NCBI GenBank assembly: GCA_002749535.1
Contig: MZZL01000387.1
Span: 560,090-624,089, forward strand
DNA from: Apophysomyces variabilis
Lineage: Eukaryota > Mucoromycota > Mucoromycetes > Mucorales > Mucoraceae
Direction of reading: 5' to 3'
Length of the DNA: 64,000 bases
Shown here: positions 35,243 to 47,029 of the stretch, in pieces
Layout of the letters: each line of letters begins with the position of its first letter
How positions within the stretch are numbered: the first letter of the stretch is position 1
Program-made: the position numbers and the translations under genes
The notes under the pieces: generated by a model
What the model was told of the DNA's origin: nothing
The model's database searches: none
What the model saw: the letters and a program-made list of their open reading frames with translations, nothing else

Positions 35243-36732
35243 ACTTTCTCTCTCCATGCCGGTGTGTACATTATCAAATCTTGTAGTATTCCCTTATTTA
35301 TGATCATATTATAATTTAGCAATAGCGATAGGAAAATAACAAGTTGTAAAGCTTATACAACAGTTACTGTGCGCCAATGTCTTACAATCAGTAGCATTAG
35401 GAGGAAAATGGGGAAACTAGCTACAATTCGGCACGGCCTGGAATAAGATGCCATGCTGACAATACAGAATAAACGCTGATCATAGACCTTGCTTTAAACA
35501 TATAATCGAGCAAATCTGCGCTGGCATTGTCAGTGGGGCACCCTCCACAATCCGAAGATTTCCATTGCGCTTGTTGTGACAAACCTGTATTGTATGTTCT
35601 GTTCTTTTCACCGGATTCATTCAGTGAATCACATGGCTATTTTCTTCAGGTGTTGTTTTCTCGATATATGACCCCATTGTCGCTTTCATTGTCAACTGGC
35701 TCAGAACTTGGGAAAAAAGAAAGGATAACATAGTTTGTTTGGTGAATAACAAAAATATGGCAGGGGCTATAACCCGAAATAAACTTCACTTTGTGGCAAT
35801 GGAAAGTTTGGAGAAACGCAGTAATTGATGGTCGTCATTAGAGATCGGCACGAACAAATACGAACGTACGAAAGGATATCTGTATTCGTGTCACTATTCT
35901 AGAATAGTTTATGCAATTTCGAAAGTTGCATCTTTGTTTTAACTTCATAAGTAAATGCTAAACTTTAATGCACGTTTTGTTAATTGCTCACTACCGATTC
36001 CTCATTACGAAAAAGGCTTGTTCCATTTTGTATTTAAGTATACAAATATATAGAAAATAGAAAGAGAATAGGTAATGAATTAATCAAGAATCGAAGAGAA
36101 AACCCAATTGTGGAATTGACACAACGATGATCATGTCCTCATGTATCCTCGCCGACAAGACAACACTTACGTCTTGATGGCAGAAGGAACCTAATTGGTT
36201 CCCATGAGTTTTTTTACTATTGCTTCCATGTAGTTCCACCCATTACATCCTCGTCTCTCGGGTGACATGGTTGTGGAAAGAAGCGAACCGTTTGCCCGAA
36301 GCATGGAACCGAGTCAATTTTGCGGATGACTGGCGTTTACCAGGAATGAAACCACGGGTACTGATTGGCTGATTATCTTGACTAAACGGTCGTTACTACA
36401 GTACCCTAAGCTAGAGAGATAATCCATGTTATACAGAGATAATAAGAGCTAAGAAGCAAGTTTCTATAGGAGAAGCAGTTTGTTTGGGCCTAGTAATAGT
36501 AGAGCAATGTGCATTTGTGTAGCTCTAGCTGCCTCCGTAAGACGTTACGGCTTGTCTGCAACGGAAAAATGCGTGGTGCCTGTTCCTGATTTGTGTACCA
36601 ATGATTTAACTGCATGCTTTTGGGAACTTCGAGTAAAAATTGTCACAGATGTGTCATAATGCTTAAGTGGCTTTGTTCCTTTTTTTTCAGCCGTCTTCTG
36701 CTCGCAGTGTTCCTCAATCCCTTTGTCAAAGA
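35243..36732. other. Intergenic, 1.5 kb
   Basis: AT-rich with no supported gene. A plus-strand frame at 35527-35733 (CxxC-containing, 68 codons) and a minus-strand frame at 36742-36545 are without family resemblance. The stretch ends in the promoter and 5' UTR of the AsnRS gene. Confidence 0.5.
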
Positions 36733-38721
36733 ATGGCATCACAAATCTCAGAAGCTGCAGAAAAACTTACTATTGCTGACAGTATGTACACCTCGTTTTA
36801 TATTTCCAGCTGAACAAGACAATTCTAACTGTGGGAAATAACCCTGTTATAGCAGTCTATGTCGACGAGCTCAGTGGTTCGGACGAAACCGGCAACGGCA
36901 CCGAAGCCGCACCTTTAAAGACAGCCCTGAAGGCTTTGGAAAAGTTCGGCGAATCTATTAAAATTCTTGTAAAGAAAGATGCCGAGGGATATAAGGATAT
37001 TTCTGGCGCTGCCCTGAAGAAAGCAAAGAAAACGTTGGTTGAGCAACAAAGAAAGCTGAAGAAACAGGAAGAACAGAAGAAGAAGCAAGAAGAAGAATTG
37101 AAGAAGAAGGCTGAAGACGAAGCAAAGGCTCTGGAGCAAGCCAAATCTATCGTTCTTACGGAAGATGCTAGCTTACCCGCAGCTAAGAAGGTTGGATCTA
37201 TCCTATATGCTCTTATCACATCGAGCTAACTAGCTATCTCCGCTTAGATCAAAATCCGTCAAGGTGTTGCTTCGCGAGGTCAGCGTGTCAAGGTGTCTGG
37301 ATGGGTACATCGTCTGCGTGTACAGGGCAAGGACATGATGTTTGTCATTATCCGCGACGGCACCGGATACCTTCAGTGTGTGCTTACCGGAAAATTGGTA
37401 TGGTGACATAAAAAAGAAGATCGCTGGCAATTAATGTTTTAATAGTGTCACACCTTTGATGCTATTACGTTGACTACTGAATCCACCATCACTGTTCACG
37501 GTGTTATCAATGCTCTTCCCGAGGGTAAAACGGTACGTGCTATACGGATTAATTTTGCAAAAAAACAATCTCACCAAATTCAAGGCTCCCGATAACCATG
37601 AATTAGTTGTCGACTATTGGTATGTCGTGGGTAAGGCACCTGGTGGCGACGAAGCGTTCAACAACAAGGTCACTCCTGACGCCGATCCATCCTATCTGCT
37701 TGACAACCGCCATCTTGTTATTAGAGGAGAAACTGCATCTGCTGTTCTTAAAGCTCGCGCTGAAGTTATCAAAGCTTTCCGCGCACATTATGAGTCGCGC
37801 GGCCTAACTGAGATTACCCCGCCTTGCATGGTGCAAACTCAAGTGGAAGGTGGTGCAACATTGTTCGAATTTAACTACTACGGTGAAAAGGTCGGTTTTA
37901 CGGAAAGTCGCCGATTTGCACTTGTTATTAACATTTCTTGCATGTTTTAGGCATATTTGACCCAATCATCCCAATTGTATTTGGAAACTTGTCTCCCGTC
38001 GTTGGGAGATGTCTTCTGTCTTGCAGAATCATACCGTGCTGAGAAATCCCACACTCGCAGACATTTGTCTGAATATTCTCATTTGGAAGCCGAATTAGCA
38101 TTTATAACCTTTGATGAAATGTTGGATTCCATTGAAGATTTAATATGCGATGTAATTGACCGTGTTTTGGCTCACGAACCAACTCGCAAACTGATTGAGC
38201 AGCTCAACCCCGGTTTCAAAGCTCCTGCACGACCATTCCTCCGTATGAAGTATGCTGATGCGATCGAATATTTGAAAGAAAACGATATCAAAAAAGAAGA
38301 TGGTACCTTCTACGAATTTGGTGACGATATTCCGGAAGCTCCTGAGCGCGCCATGACCGATAAAATCAACCGTCCTATTTTCCTTACCCATTTCCCAGCA
38401 GAGATCAAGTCCTTTTACATGCAAAAATGCTCTGATGACCGACGTGTTACCGAGAGTGTGGATGTTTTGATGCCTGGTGTGGGTGAAATTGTCGGTGGAA
38501 GTATGAGAATGTACGATCGCGAAGAACTTTTGGAAGCATATAGCAGAGAGGGAATTGATCCCTCACCTTACTACTGGTACACTGATCAGCGCAAATACGG
38601 TACAGCACCCCATGGTGGCTATGGTCTTGGTGTTGAGCGTTTCCTTGCATGGCTCCTTAACCGATACACCGTTCGTGAGTGCAGTCTGTATCCTCGTTAC
38701 ACTGGTAGATGCACACCATAA
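36733..38721 (+). CDS. DED81: Asparaginyl-tRNA synthetase, cytosolic
   Basis: Class IIb enzyme charging tRNA-Asn. ATG at 36733 ([16 protein letters not shown]), then intron 36782-36852 and the eukaryote-specific N-terminal domain ([20 protein letters not shown]) with a long Lys/Glu coiled coil (37020-37140). The anticodon-binding OB fold follows ([19 protein letters not shown], ~37290-37390), then the catalytic core: [32 protein letters not shown], motif 1 region ([16 protein letters not shown]), motif 2 ([18 protein letters not shown]), and motif 3 ([14 protein letters not shown]). It ends with [15 protein letters not shown], the usual AsnRS C-terminus. Six or so exons. No mitochondrial presequence is visible, so this is the cytosolic form. 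Full length for the family. Confidence 0.96.
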
Positions 38722-39954
38722 TTACAAGATGGACACTTTCCTACATAAAGACCATTACTGGACATTTGATTGCCCCAACTTACTGATATCTTGCCATGCA
38801 CAGAAACTGGGGTTTCTTCGATTCCCCATATCGTTATAATAATGCGAGAATACCCATTATCTAGCAGATAATAGCACATATACAGCCTCAATTAGGGAAA
38901 CGCACACGTAACCCTGATGCTTCATAAGACGATCTATATCCTTAATCATTTTGTTTAAACAAAAACAATATCGTCAATTTACAGCGGCGGGACCAGCCAA
39001 GAAAACCTGCCACTGTGATACATACAGATTTGAATGTGTTTTGTTCAATACCGGTGAGCGCTGCGTAATTTGAAACAAATGGTCTGCTCTAGCCAGGTCA
39101 TATAGAAAAGAGGACAAAGGCATTAGACAAACCCTAATTTGGCAGGAGGATACAAAGTAGGAAGGGATTGATGATGCAGTCAGGCTTTGTTAAATCAATT
39201 GCCATTAGAGTAAGCCTCGCTTCATTAGCGTGTTTTCTAGAGTAATGAGACAAGCAGTGAACAGGAAAAGCGGAATACTGACGTTTTGCAATAATGAAAA
39301 TGCTGATATAGGGGTCTTCCATAACGATATTCATCGTTAGTAGACCATCCTTAAAATTGAGGAATATTATGTGCAATCTCGTTTAACAATCTGATCGGGT
39401 AATTGCGCTGTGGAACTCTCCGGTTATGAAGCTTTATCACACGGAAAAGCTATGACAACCTGGGTGGAAGTCATTGTAATGAAAACGTAGGAGAATGAAG
39501 CATAATACTACAAGGAAAAAAGTTTCTATACATTTCAGGCAGAAATCCACAGCAAGGAGAAGGTAAACTAATGTCAAGATTACAACAATGACCAAACAAA
39601 GGTTGAACCAGTTGTGGTTGGTTAGTGCTACCGATCTTGGTCCTTATTAGCGTATTTAATGCGACCATCGCTTCAATACTCTGGTTAGATCTAGTGAAAG
39701 ATAAAGTGCAGGTTGCTACTTAGTAAGAGTGCAATACATGGTAGTCATGAACTTTCGGATGTCCTTCCTAAAACAAATATGATCGTAGTTATACGAAACA
39801 TGCATTTAGGCAACTGCATGTACTAGTCAAACGTTTGTAATAAATGCGAATATTACCACGGCATGTTCGTAACGCACTATAAGCTCAAAGCTAAATCTGT
39901 TTCCATCTAAAAAGATGTTAAAACTCAGCCTAGCTTTATCCTTAGAAACTGAAT

Positions 39955-40118
39955 GTACTTTATTTCCAAAAATTAGTCGCATCTAGCAAATTCACTTGGC
40001 GCATTTTGGGAAACTGGGCTTGACGCTAACAAATTACATTAATTGTCGTGTTATAAGAGTTGGAATTGACGACGCCATACCCATTTCCCGGCCAAGCGAA
40101 TGCCAGATGCATATATAA
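39955..40118. repeat. TIR-bearing short element, copy 2
   Basis: Second copy of the element at 29983-30176, same orientation, ~30 bp shorter by loss of an internal stretch. The inverted ends are GCATCTAGCAAATTCACTTG at 39979 and, reverse-complemented to 40110, GCATCTGGCATTCGCTTGG. Both copies carry the TATA-like GATGCATATATAA at their right end. Confidence 0.75.
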
Positions 40119-40122
40119 CTTG

Positions 40123-40166
40123 GATTTTCGTAGTTTGCGGAACTATTTTTGGGAGATACTGTGTAT
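40123..40166. repeat. Short repeat unit adjoining element copy 2
   Basis: Same unit as 31665-31707; begins five bases after the TIR element. Copy 1 of the TIR element lacks this neighbour, so the unit moves or decays independently. Confidence 0.55.
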
Positions 40167-40431
40167 GACGAGCTACCATATCTTGTGTACACATATTCTC
40201 CCGGAATATGAATGGCAATCCTACAATGATCTTATGTTGATCGTTTTACTGAGGATTAAGCCTATAGCAGAAAAGGGAACTGACATTATGCTGGTGAAAA
40301 CGAGGTATGTCTTTAGTCAACGCAGCGGGAAGAAACCAAGAGCACCCCTCAGTCCCCATCATTCACGATTACTATATTAGGGTATGGCGCCTCTCCCTTG
40401 GCGTGTGAACATCAAATAAGTAGGAGCCTTT

Positions 40432-40971
40432 ATGACCGCGCCGACAAACGGACCAAAAGACATTATACGCATCACAGGCGATGATTTACCTTCAATCGAT
40501 GGCGTTACACAATTAGTTCAGGACAACTCATCTGGAGCGATTAATATATTCCTTGGAACCACGAGAGACACATTCCAGGGTGACTATATATATAGATATA
40601 CCTTTGTTTGTCAATGAGCTTTGGAAACTGACTCCGTGTATGAAGGCAAGGAGGTCGTGCAACTGGATTACGAAGCCTATCAGGACATGACTGTAAAAAT
40701 GCTTCAGACAATTATTAATGAAGCTCGAGAAAAGTGGACACTTAAGCACGTTGCTGTCTATCATAGGACAGGGACTGTGCCCGTTGGTCAAACCAGTGTC
40801 ATCATCGCTGTGTCCTCTACTCACCGCGCAGATTCTATTCATGCTACCGAATATCTAATTGATCAACTGAAGGAAAGGTGCCCGATATGGAAAAAGGAAG
40901 TCTACACAGATGGAAGCGTTTGGAAAGGAGCATGTGAAGGCTGCCGTTCGCATCGTCATGGAAGAAATTAA
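40432..40971 (+). CDS. moaE: Molybdopterin synthase catalytic (large) subunit, MoaE/MOCS2B
   Basis: MoaE with thiocarboxylated MoaD converts precursor Z (cPMP) to molybdopterin. ATG at 40432 (MTAPTNGPKDIIRITGDD). Exon 1 ends at the conserved IFLGTTRDTFQG; the intron (about 40580-40643, GT-AG) joins G to KEVVQLDYEAYQDM. Then REKWTLKHVAVYHRTGTVPVG, VIIAVSSTHRADSIHATEYLIDQLKERCPIWKKE and YTDGSVWK carry the family's substrate-binding Lys and Arg residues. The C-terminus after SVWK (GACEGCRSHRHGRN) departs from the family; stop TAA 40969-40971. A MoaD gene is not seen nearby, so subunits are not encoded together here. Confidence 0.9.
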
Positions 40972-42119
40972 TGGCAACAATACCATATGTACTAGAGAAT
41001 CTTGTCTAATAAAAGATAATGAACGACATAAAAAGCGGTTTTGTTCGCTATTCTCCCAGGTTGTCAACCTTATGGAATGGTATCTATTGCTGAGACGTTG
41101 AAGATCCCACTACTCTGTCCATTCGAAATCCAGATAGTCATCAATACCAGTAGGGTACAATACAACAATTCTATGTTTTATGCACTTCAAATATTCTCGA
41201 GCTGAAATCTTATATTTTGGCAGATGAACCACCAGCTTTAGATATCCAAAAAGCGAAAGATGGACACAGCATGCAGTGGTCAGCATTTATCGGCAGTAAC
41301 GTCTTACTGTTTATTGATGGTTTTGCGGCACTTCGCAATGTTTCCGTAAACCCAAATCATCCGCTTGCTATCAATTTACAAAACCTTCATTGAACAGTTC
41401 CTCCGTATACCTTTCACACAATGCAGTTTATGAAGTTAACGCGGATGAACTGAACGGTGCAGATCTTGGAATGAAAGCGACAATACCATGATGACACCAT
41501 TGATTATACTACCGGGAGTTTGGTCACGTCTGCTCCAGGAAATCAAACAAAAGGACGATTGGATCATGCAAAGAGTGAAACTCAAGGTTCAAATGAAAGC
41601 CGTGGACAACCTCAAAAAGGATTTAGTATACGGAGTAACAGAGTGATTCTATCGACTTGTTGCTATTGTGTAGATTCTGTTTACTTGCAGTATTTGTATT
41701 CACATCTTTCACAAGTGCATGGTAGTAAGGTTCTTATCTTTTACTTCAGTTATCTAAATCATTTAGAGAAATTGCCAAAGGATCCTTATCGTCCAATTAA
41801 AGGCTCGGAAAGAGGAAAATAAATGGGTCTGACTGATAGCGAAATGGATTGAATAAACAGTAATACATGGATCATCTAGATATCAGCAATAATAGAAAGT
41901 AGAGGAAAAAAGGAGAAAGGGATGCCATTTCTTTTCATGTTGAATGCATATGTGTAATGTTCGGATGATGTCGATGTATGTGCAGTTCTATTGAAAACGA
42001 TCTGCTTCTAAAGGCCTTGCTTGCTCGGGATTGTTCAGCTACGCAACAAACTTTACAGTCGACAACGCCCTCTTCTTGACAGATTTGATTTGGTAAAACT
42101 CTGATAGTTTGGGTATCAT
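40972..42119. other. Unresolved region downstream of MoaE
   Basis: Several exon-like plus-strand pieces are visible but not assigned: an open frame 40910-41101 overlapping the MoaE 3' end in another frame (FGKEHVKAAVRIVMEEINGN), a piece at ~41060-41133 (QPYGMVSIAETLKIPLLCPF), a piece after an acceptor at 41224 (DEPPALDIQKAKDGHSMQWS...FIDGFAALRNVSVNPNHPL), and a frame 41520-41822 ending PYRPIKGSERGK. They may form one unrecognised gene or a relic. 41823-42119 is the 3' flank of TOP3. Confidence 0.4.
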
Positions 42120-44668
42120 CTATAGGAATGCCGGTCTGCGCGCTCTGGATCCACTACTGCGGTTATGGCTTTGCCTGTTTCCACGAGTCGCTTGTCCTCC
42201 TCGGCTGCCTCGTCCCCCTCGTCCGCCTCGACTTCCTCGAGCTGATCTCCCTCCATTCGAATTGCTTTCACGTTGACCGCTTTCGTTATTATTGTTTCCA
42301 TTTTGGTTTGTGCTCTCGAAACTAAGCTGATCCTCATTTGGGCGATAGTATTGTTCCATTGACATGACCATTTTTGAAAATCCCTCAACAGATTTAATAA
42401 ACATTTGCCTGTAACGTTGAACACTTTGGCGCAACACATCACTTTTGCCTTTCTTTCCTTCACAAATCCGTTTGAGATCCGCTTCCATCTAGAGTTAATG
42501 AGTATGCTTAACTCCTTTAATAAATTACGGATACAATTACCTCTTGTCGCAAAAAAGGTTTACTGAGACTAGAGTCGAATCCAATCTCATCGTAACCAAG
42601 AACAAGGGCGATACCAAGAGTACAGGGATGAAAATGCTGACCTCGTTTGAAGGCATACCGTCGGTCCAAAATCTTCTGAATGTGTTCAGCTATGGTTGCA
42701 TCCGTTCCGATACCATTCTTTTCCATCAACGTGATTAAGTCGTATTCGGTTAAAGGACTAGGAGCTTGTGTTACGGAGCTGTTCATTTCCAAAACCGTCG
42801 GCATAAATTCATCATTTTCGCGGAATTCGGGCAAGAATTTGCCTTCCCACTTATCATACGTATAAACCTCTAGATAGTTCCTTTTCACAATCACCAAGCC
42901 TAGGTACATTAACAACTATTTTTGCGAATTTTTGACTTTTTAATTACCTTTTGCATCGAATTCTTCTTCTGCTATCTTTACATCCACGGATGTCTCATAA
43001 CCAATCGCATTTTTCCAGCAACATCCAAGGAATCGTCTGACAATGAATTCGTACAATGATCTATGATTTCCCTGCAGTGTGGCATCATATCCCGTTGGGT
43101 GGATCGGCGGATGAGCCTTATCATTGTTGCGTCCGTTTCGAGGATTCTCAAATTCACCGTCCAGTAATCTTAAAGTATTTCAGAAAAATCACGACAAAAA
43201 CTTTCAAGGACAACTTACAATTGTGCATATTGACCCCACCTTGGATCATTGCTTTGCATCTGGATCAACGGCCTGAACTGAAACCCTTTATCAAATTGGT
43301 CTGTTTCTGTTCTTGGATAGCTAATTAAGCCTGAAGTGTATAGTTCCTCAGCAACCTAACATCGAAGGGTCACGTTTGTGTTTTTCGCGTTATGAAGGTG
43401 TATTCACCTTCATAATTTGTTCACCAGTCATGCGTAGTGCACGACAACACACTTTTTGCATTTCCACAGTCGTCAAAGGCAAAGGTTTCCTAATTTAGTA
43501 ACCGCGTAAATATAATTCAGGATTCTGTTTCCATACAGCCTTTTATACCATTTTTTTGTTTCCTTTTTTCGGACTCGTGTTACAGTGGCCATTGGATTTT
43601 GATAGCACATCTCATATAGAACAAAGCATGACCAACGATCAAACATCTGTCCTCTCTTCCAGTGAAACTTTGTAGTAATAGGTTCTTCTCTATCCTTACT
43701 CTGCGTTGTTGGCTGCGTGTATGACATGTCAATTTTCCAAAATGGCTCAGGCACAAAGTTCTTGATTGAAATGTAACGGTCGACCACAAAGCCTAGAGTT
43801 GGGAATTGACAACTACCTGATAGCCATTGATTAAACATTGCACGATGCAAAAGTAACTTCCACTCACCATAGCTTACTACCTTGCGATCTTCATTGAAGA
43901 AAGGTCGCAATTTCAAAGTTTGGAATCGTGTAAATGCTGCGCCAATTCTTAAATCCAATTCACTTCGTGCAAATACGGCATCCACTTGTCGTTCGTCCAT
44001 GGTTGTTGGTTCTCTAGCAGCACGGTGAATAGCCCTAAAAAAGGACACTATGTTAGGAACCAATGCAAGTTAGAAATGTAGAGATAAACTTTACTCAGGT
44101 TGCATAGCCGAGAATCGTGCTCTCCAAACCTGTAACCTGCGATTTACAGTTTGACAGATCTCAACCACTTCAGCGCCAATGGCTTCACCTTCGCGATCGC
44201 AATCAGTCCAAATGAAGAGAATCTCGGCAGTTCGTGCCTGCTGCCGAAGATTGTTGGCAATAGCCTGTGCATCCTTTGAGTGTTTCAAAAACGCGTCAAT
44301 TATGTGTGCTTATGTTTGAAAAATGAGAAAGCCAACCTCTGATACAGTTCGATACACAGGTGCTTCAAAGAGATCTTCTGGATCGCATGCCCGCCAATTC
44401 TTGGAGATTGTCTGATCAAAATCCAGCTGCATGGCATGGCCTCTGAGGGATGTCATTGTCACTTGAGCTGATCGCTGATTAAACGTGTAGTTAAAGACAT
44501 AATTCTTAATGTACGTGTCGCTAGTGTTGTTCTATAGAATTGAATGCATCAAAATGAGGTGTTGTTTTCTCGAGAGGTGAACCATACGGTTTGGTATGAC
44601 GACTGAGACAGTATGCCTGCAATTTTCTTTGCTGCACTCGGTTTCTCAGCAACACATAAGACTCGCAT
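42120..44668 (-). CDS. TOP3: DNA topoisomerase III (type IA)
   Basis: Relaxes negative supercoils and, with RecQ helicase and Rmi1, dissolves recombination intermediates (family knowledge). ATG at 44668 reads MRVLCVAEKPSAAKKIAGIL, the TOPRIM start. The Mg-binding TOPRIM triad is at ~44200 (LFIWTDCDREGEAIGAE). Core landmarks: RLIGAAFTRFQ-type LDLRIGAAFTRFQTLKL (~43930), active-site Tyr in LISYPRTETDQFDKGF (~43310), the helical PHPPIHPT-like region (~43120, minus strand), LMEKNGIGTDATIAEHIQKI (~42700) and the C-terminal gate region to ~42430. The tail (~42290-42125) is low-complexity with repeated RGG (ARGSRGGRGGRGSRGG), stop 42122-42120. About 8 exons. Divergently transcribed from the transporter at 45040. 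Confidence 0.94.
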
Positions 44669-45039
44669 GAATGGACGATCGGAACAGGATTATCGCGCAG
44701 CTCTTTGTTTCTTATTTAGGAACAAGAGTTAGGCCAAGCAAACGTCCAAATGGCATGCTGACTTTGAACATGTTGCAAAGTGTCTTTTCGATATAGAGCG
44801 GAAGAAAAATGAATGTCTATTACTCTTTTGGTTATAGCGCATAAGCGAGACGCAAGGAAAGGATATATTGTAATGGCTAGAACTAGAGTTCTGTCTGCCA
44901 TCTAAGTCACTGTTAAACGAGTGGGTGCGACGGCGCTGCCTTTCTTGGTCAGTGACGGATATTAAAAATTGAGGCCATTTCAAAGAGAGATGAACTCTTG
45001 CTCTCCTTTCTTGGTTACTTCACCTTTGTTTTCTTCATC
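44669..45039. promoter_or_regulatory. Shared divergent promoter region
   Basis: About 370 bp separate the start codons of TOP3 (-) and the nucleotide-sugar transporter (+). It has no other gene; minus-strand frames here (44716-44983) are chance-like. I see no strong TATA element for either side. Confidence 0.5.
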
Positions 45040-46370
45040 ATGACATCAAGAGAGGAAGATTTTCCCATGACACGTAAAGACAAGGACGAGGAAAAACAAA
45101 GCTTTCTGCCAAACCCGGCGATCCAACGGCGATCAGAAAAAGGTCACCCAGTATCCCTCATCATGGCCGTCGTGACATTCTATTTTGTCATCTCATTGTC
45201 TGTGGTCTTTTTAAACAAGATTATCATGAGCAATTATAAGTTTCCTTATGCTTTGTTTGTTACCTGGTATCAGCTTGTTGTTGCCCTTGTCCTGTTACTT
45301 ATCTGCGCACGTCTCGGTCAAAGGTAGAAAAAAATAGAAAAGACTTGGTTAAAACTTCACTCACCAAAACGTTTCTAAAACAGACATCTGGCATTCAGTA
45401 TCATCCCACCTTACGAGCTAGATATCATGGTTGCGAAACGTGTTGCGCCGCTCACATTTGTTTATATCATGATGCTCGCTTTGAATAACCTGTGCCTGAA
45501 TTCTGTCGAAGTCACTTTTTACCAAGTATGATATCAATTCATTAACTGCTACTTGGTTGCCTTACTGTTTGTTTTTGCCAATTTTGTTTAACAGGTGGCT
45601 AGATCATTATCCATCAATTTCACCATCTTGTTCACCTATCTAATCCTTGGCAAGAAAACATCATTCAAAGCCCTGGTCGCCTGTGTCATTGTATTTTTTG
45701 GTTTTGCCATCGGTTCCTACGGTGAAATGCACTTTTCTTGGGCAGGTATTTTCTATGGTATTGGATCTTCCGCATTTGTGGCGCTTTACGGTATTTATGT
45801 CCAAAAAACCTTATCTGCTGTCGATAATAACCAATGGTAAGATTCCGGCAAAGTACATTCAGGTTGCATCTGACGTTCAATACAGGAAACTACTGCATTA
45901 TAATACTACTCTTGCAATTTTGTTTTTATTCCCACTGGTGCTTTTCTCTGGCGAGCTATCCAGCATGTTTGCTGAATCCGAATCGATTTATGATAGCAAA
46001 TTTTGGTTCTTGATGGTAATCGATCCACAGCACGTGTTCTCCCCGGGCTCATCTGAGATATTGTTTTTTCTTTATTTAGACAATCACCGGTATCACTGGA
46101 TTTGGCATCAATATTGCCATGTTCTTGCAGGTCAAGTACACATCAGCATTGACAAACACGATTTGTGGTACGGCCAAGGCTTGTGTGCAAACTGTTCTGG
46201 CCGTTTTCATATTCCAAAATCCCATTTCAGATCTGGTAAGCAAACATCAACCTTTCTGTACCCATGCTTATAACTATTTTCAATTTTAGAACGGCCTCGG
46301 CATCATTCTAGCTCTTTTCGGCTCAGGCTATTATGGCTGGGTTCGTTATCAGGAACGGCAATCAAAATAA
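45040..46370 (+). CDS. GDP-fucose-type nucleotide-sugar transporter (SLC35C1-like)
   Basis: Golgi/ER membrane antiporter of the drug/metabolite transporter superfamily. ATG at 45040 (MTSREEDFPMTRKDKDEE) opens a short charged cytosolic tail, then about ten helices: VTFYFVISLSVVFLNKII, YALFVTWYQLVVALVLLLI, VAPLTFVYIMMLALNNLCL, SLSINFTILFTYLILGKK, VIVFFGFAIGSYGEM, AGIFYGIGSSAFVALYGIYV, LAILFLFPLVLFSGEL, GITGFGINIAMFLQV, and a last helix IILALFGSGYYGWVRYQ. FVTWYQ, SVEVTFYQVARSLSINFTI and LGKKTSFKALVACVIVF match the SLC35C group. Stop TAA 46368-46370. Six to seven exons. Substrate assigned by similarity to the GDP-fucose branch; other sugars cannot be excluded. Fucose-containing wall polymers occur in Mucoromycota, which makes the assignment plausible. 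Confidence 0.85.
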
Positions 46371-47029
46371 GATTTGCATCCATAGACCTATTTCACGTTG
46401 CACTTTTCCCATTGTTACACACGTACAAGCTCATATAACGTAATCCGAAAACCAATACAGATTCGCTCATCAATGAGGAATGTTTATCAGATAAAGCATG
46501 ACATTCACATAACAGCTTTCCCTAACTTTTATGTACGGTAACACAGCGGGTGAAGTTCAACCGACCACAGACCAGACGCGACTGGAAATTGTAGTACATT
46601 CGCCATGGGAGCGGAAGTTGTATTTACTGTTACACATGTGTCGATCATAGCTTAACTCAAAAACGTCGACTAGCAGTCGTGTACCTTAATCTTGATCTTG
46701 TGTTCATTTCTGATTTGGGCTGAGAGGTTGCAAACGATGGTCTAAAGCGAAACGTGAAATCTGTTACTCACTCAATTTTTCTTTGTTTCTGCACAGAATA
46801 GCGCGTTTTGTTTATTCTTTTCTTCGGCTTCTGTATGTTTCGTTTGGTATGATTATGGAGGTAGACAGCGCATCCCTAAATTTATCTTTTCTGTGTGTGC
46901 TTGTGCTCGCATGGGTAATGCTACAAGCGCTTCTGTCGAGGTGTCGCATGATGTATGTTCTTGGTATACGAGAAGTAAGCAAAACGTCTGGGAGTTGAAA
47001 GGAGCGGAGGATGTTTCATCGTTTGCAAA
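46371..47029. other. Intergenic 3' flanks
   Basis: Convergent 3' ends of the transporter and the STRIP gene. Plus-strand frame 46783-46998 is without recognisable features. Confidence 0.5.

Larger units (their letters stand above)
38722..40431. other. Intergenic, 1.7 kb
   Basis: No supported gene; minus-strand frames at 38891-38697, 39376-39134 and 39668-39471 are chance-like. The TIR element copy 2 and the adjoining repeat unit lie at 39955-40166. A plus frame 40060-40380 runs through these repeats and is not credible as a gene. The MoaE promoter is in the last part. Confidence 0.5.

Noticed and set aside
36857..37219. 120-codon minus-strand Phe/Ser-rich frame
   Set aside because: Antisense shadow of the Lys/Glu coiled coil in AsnRS.
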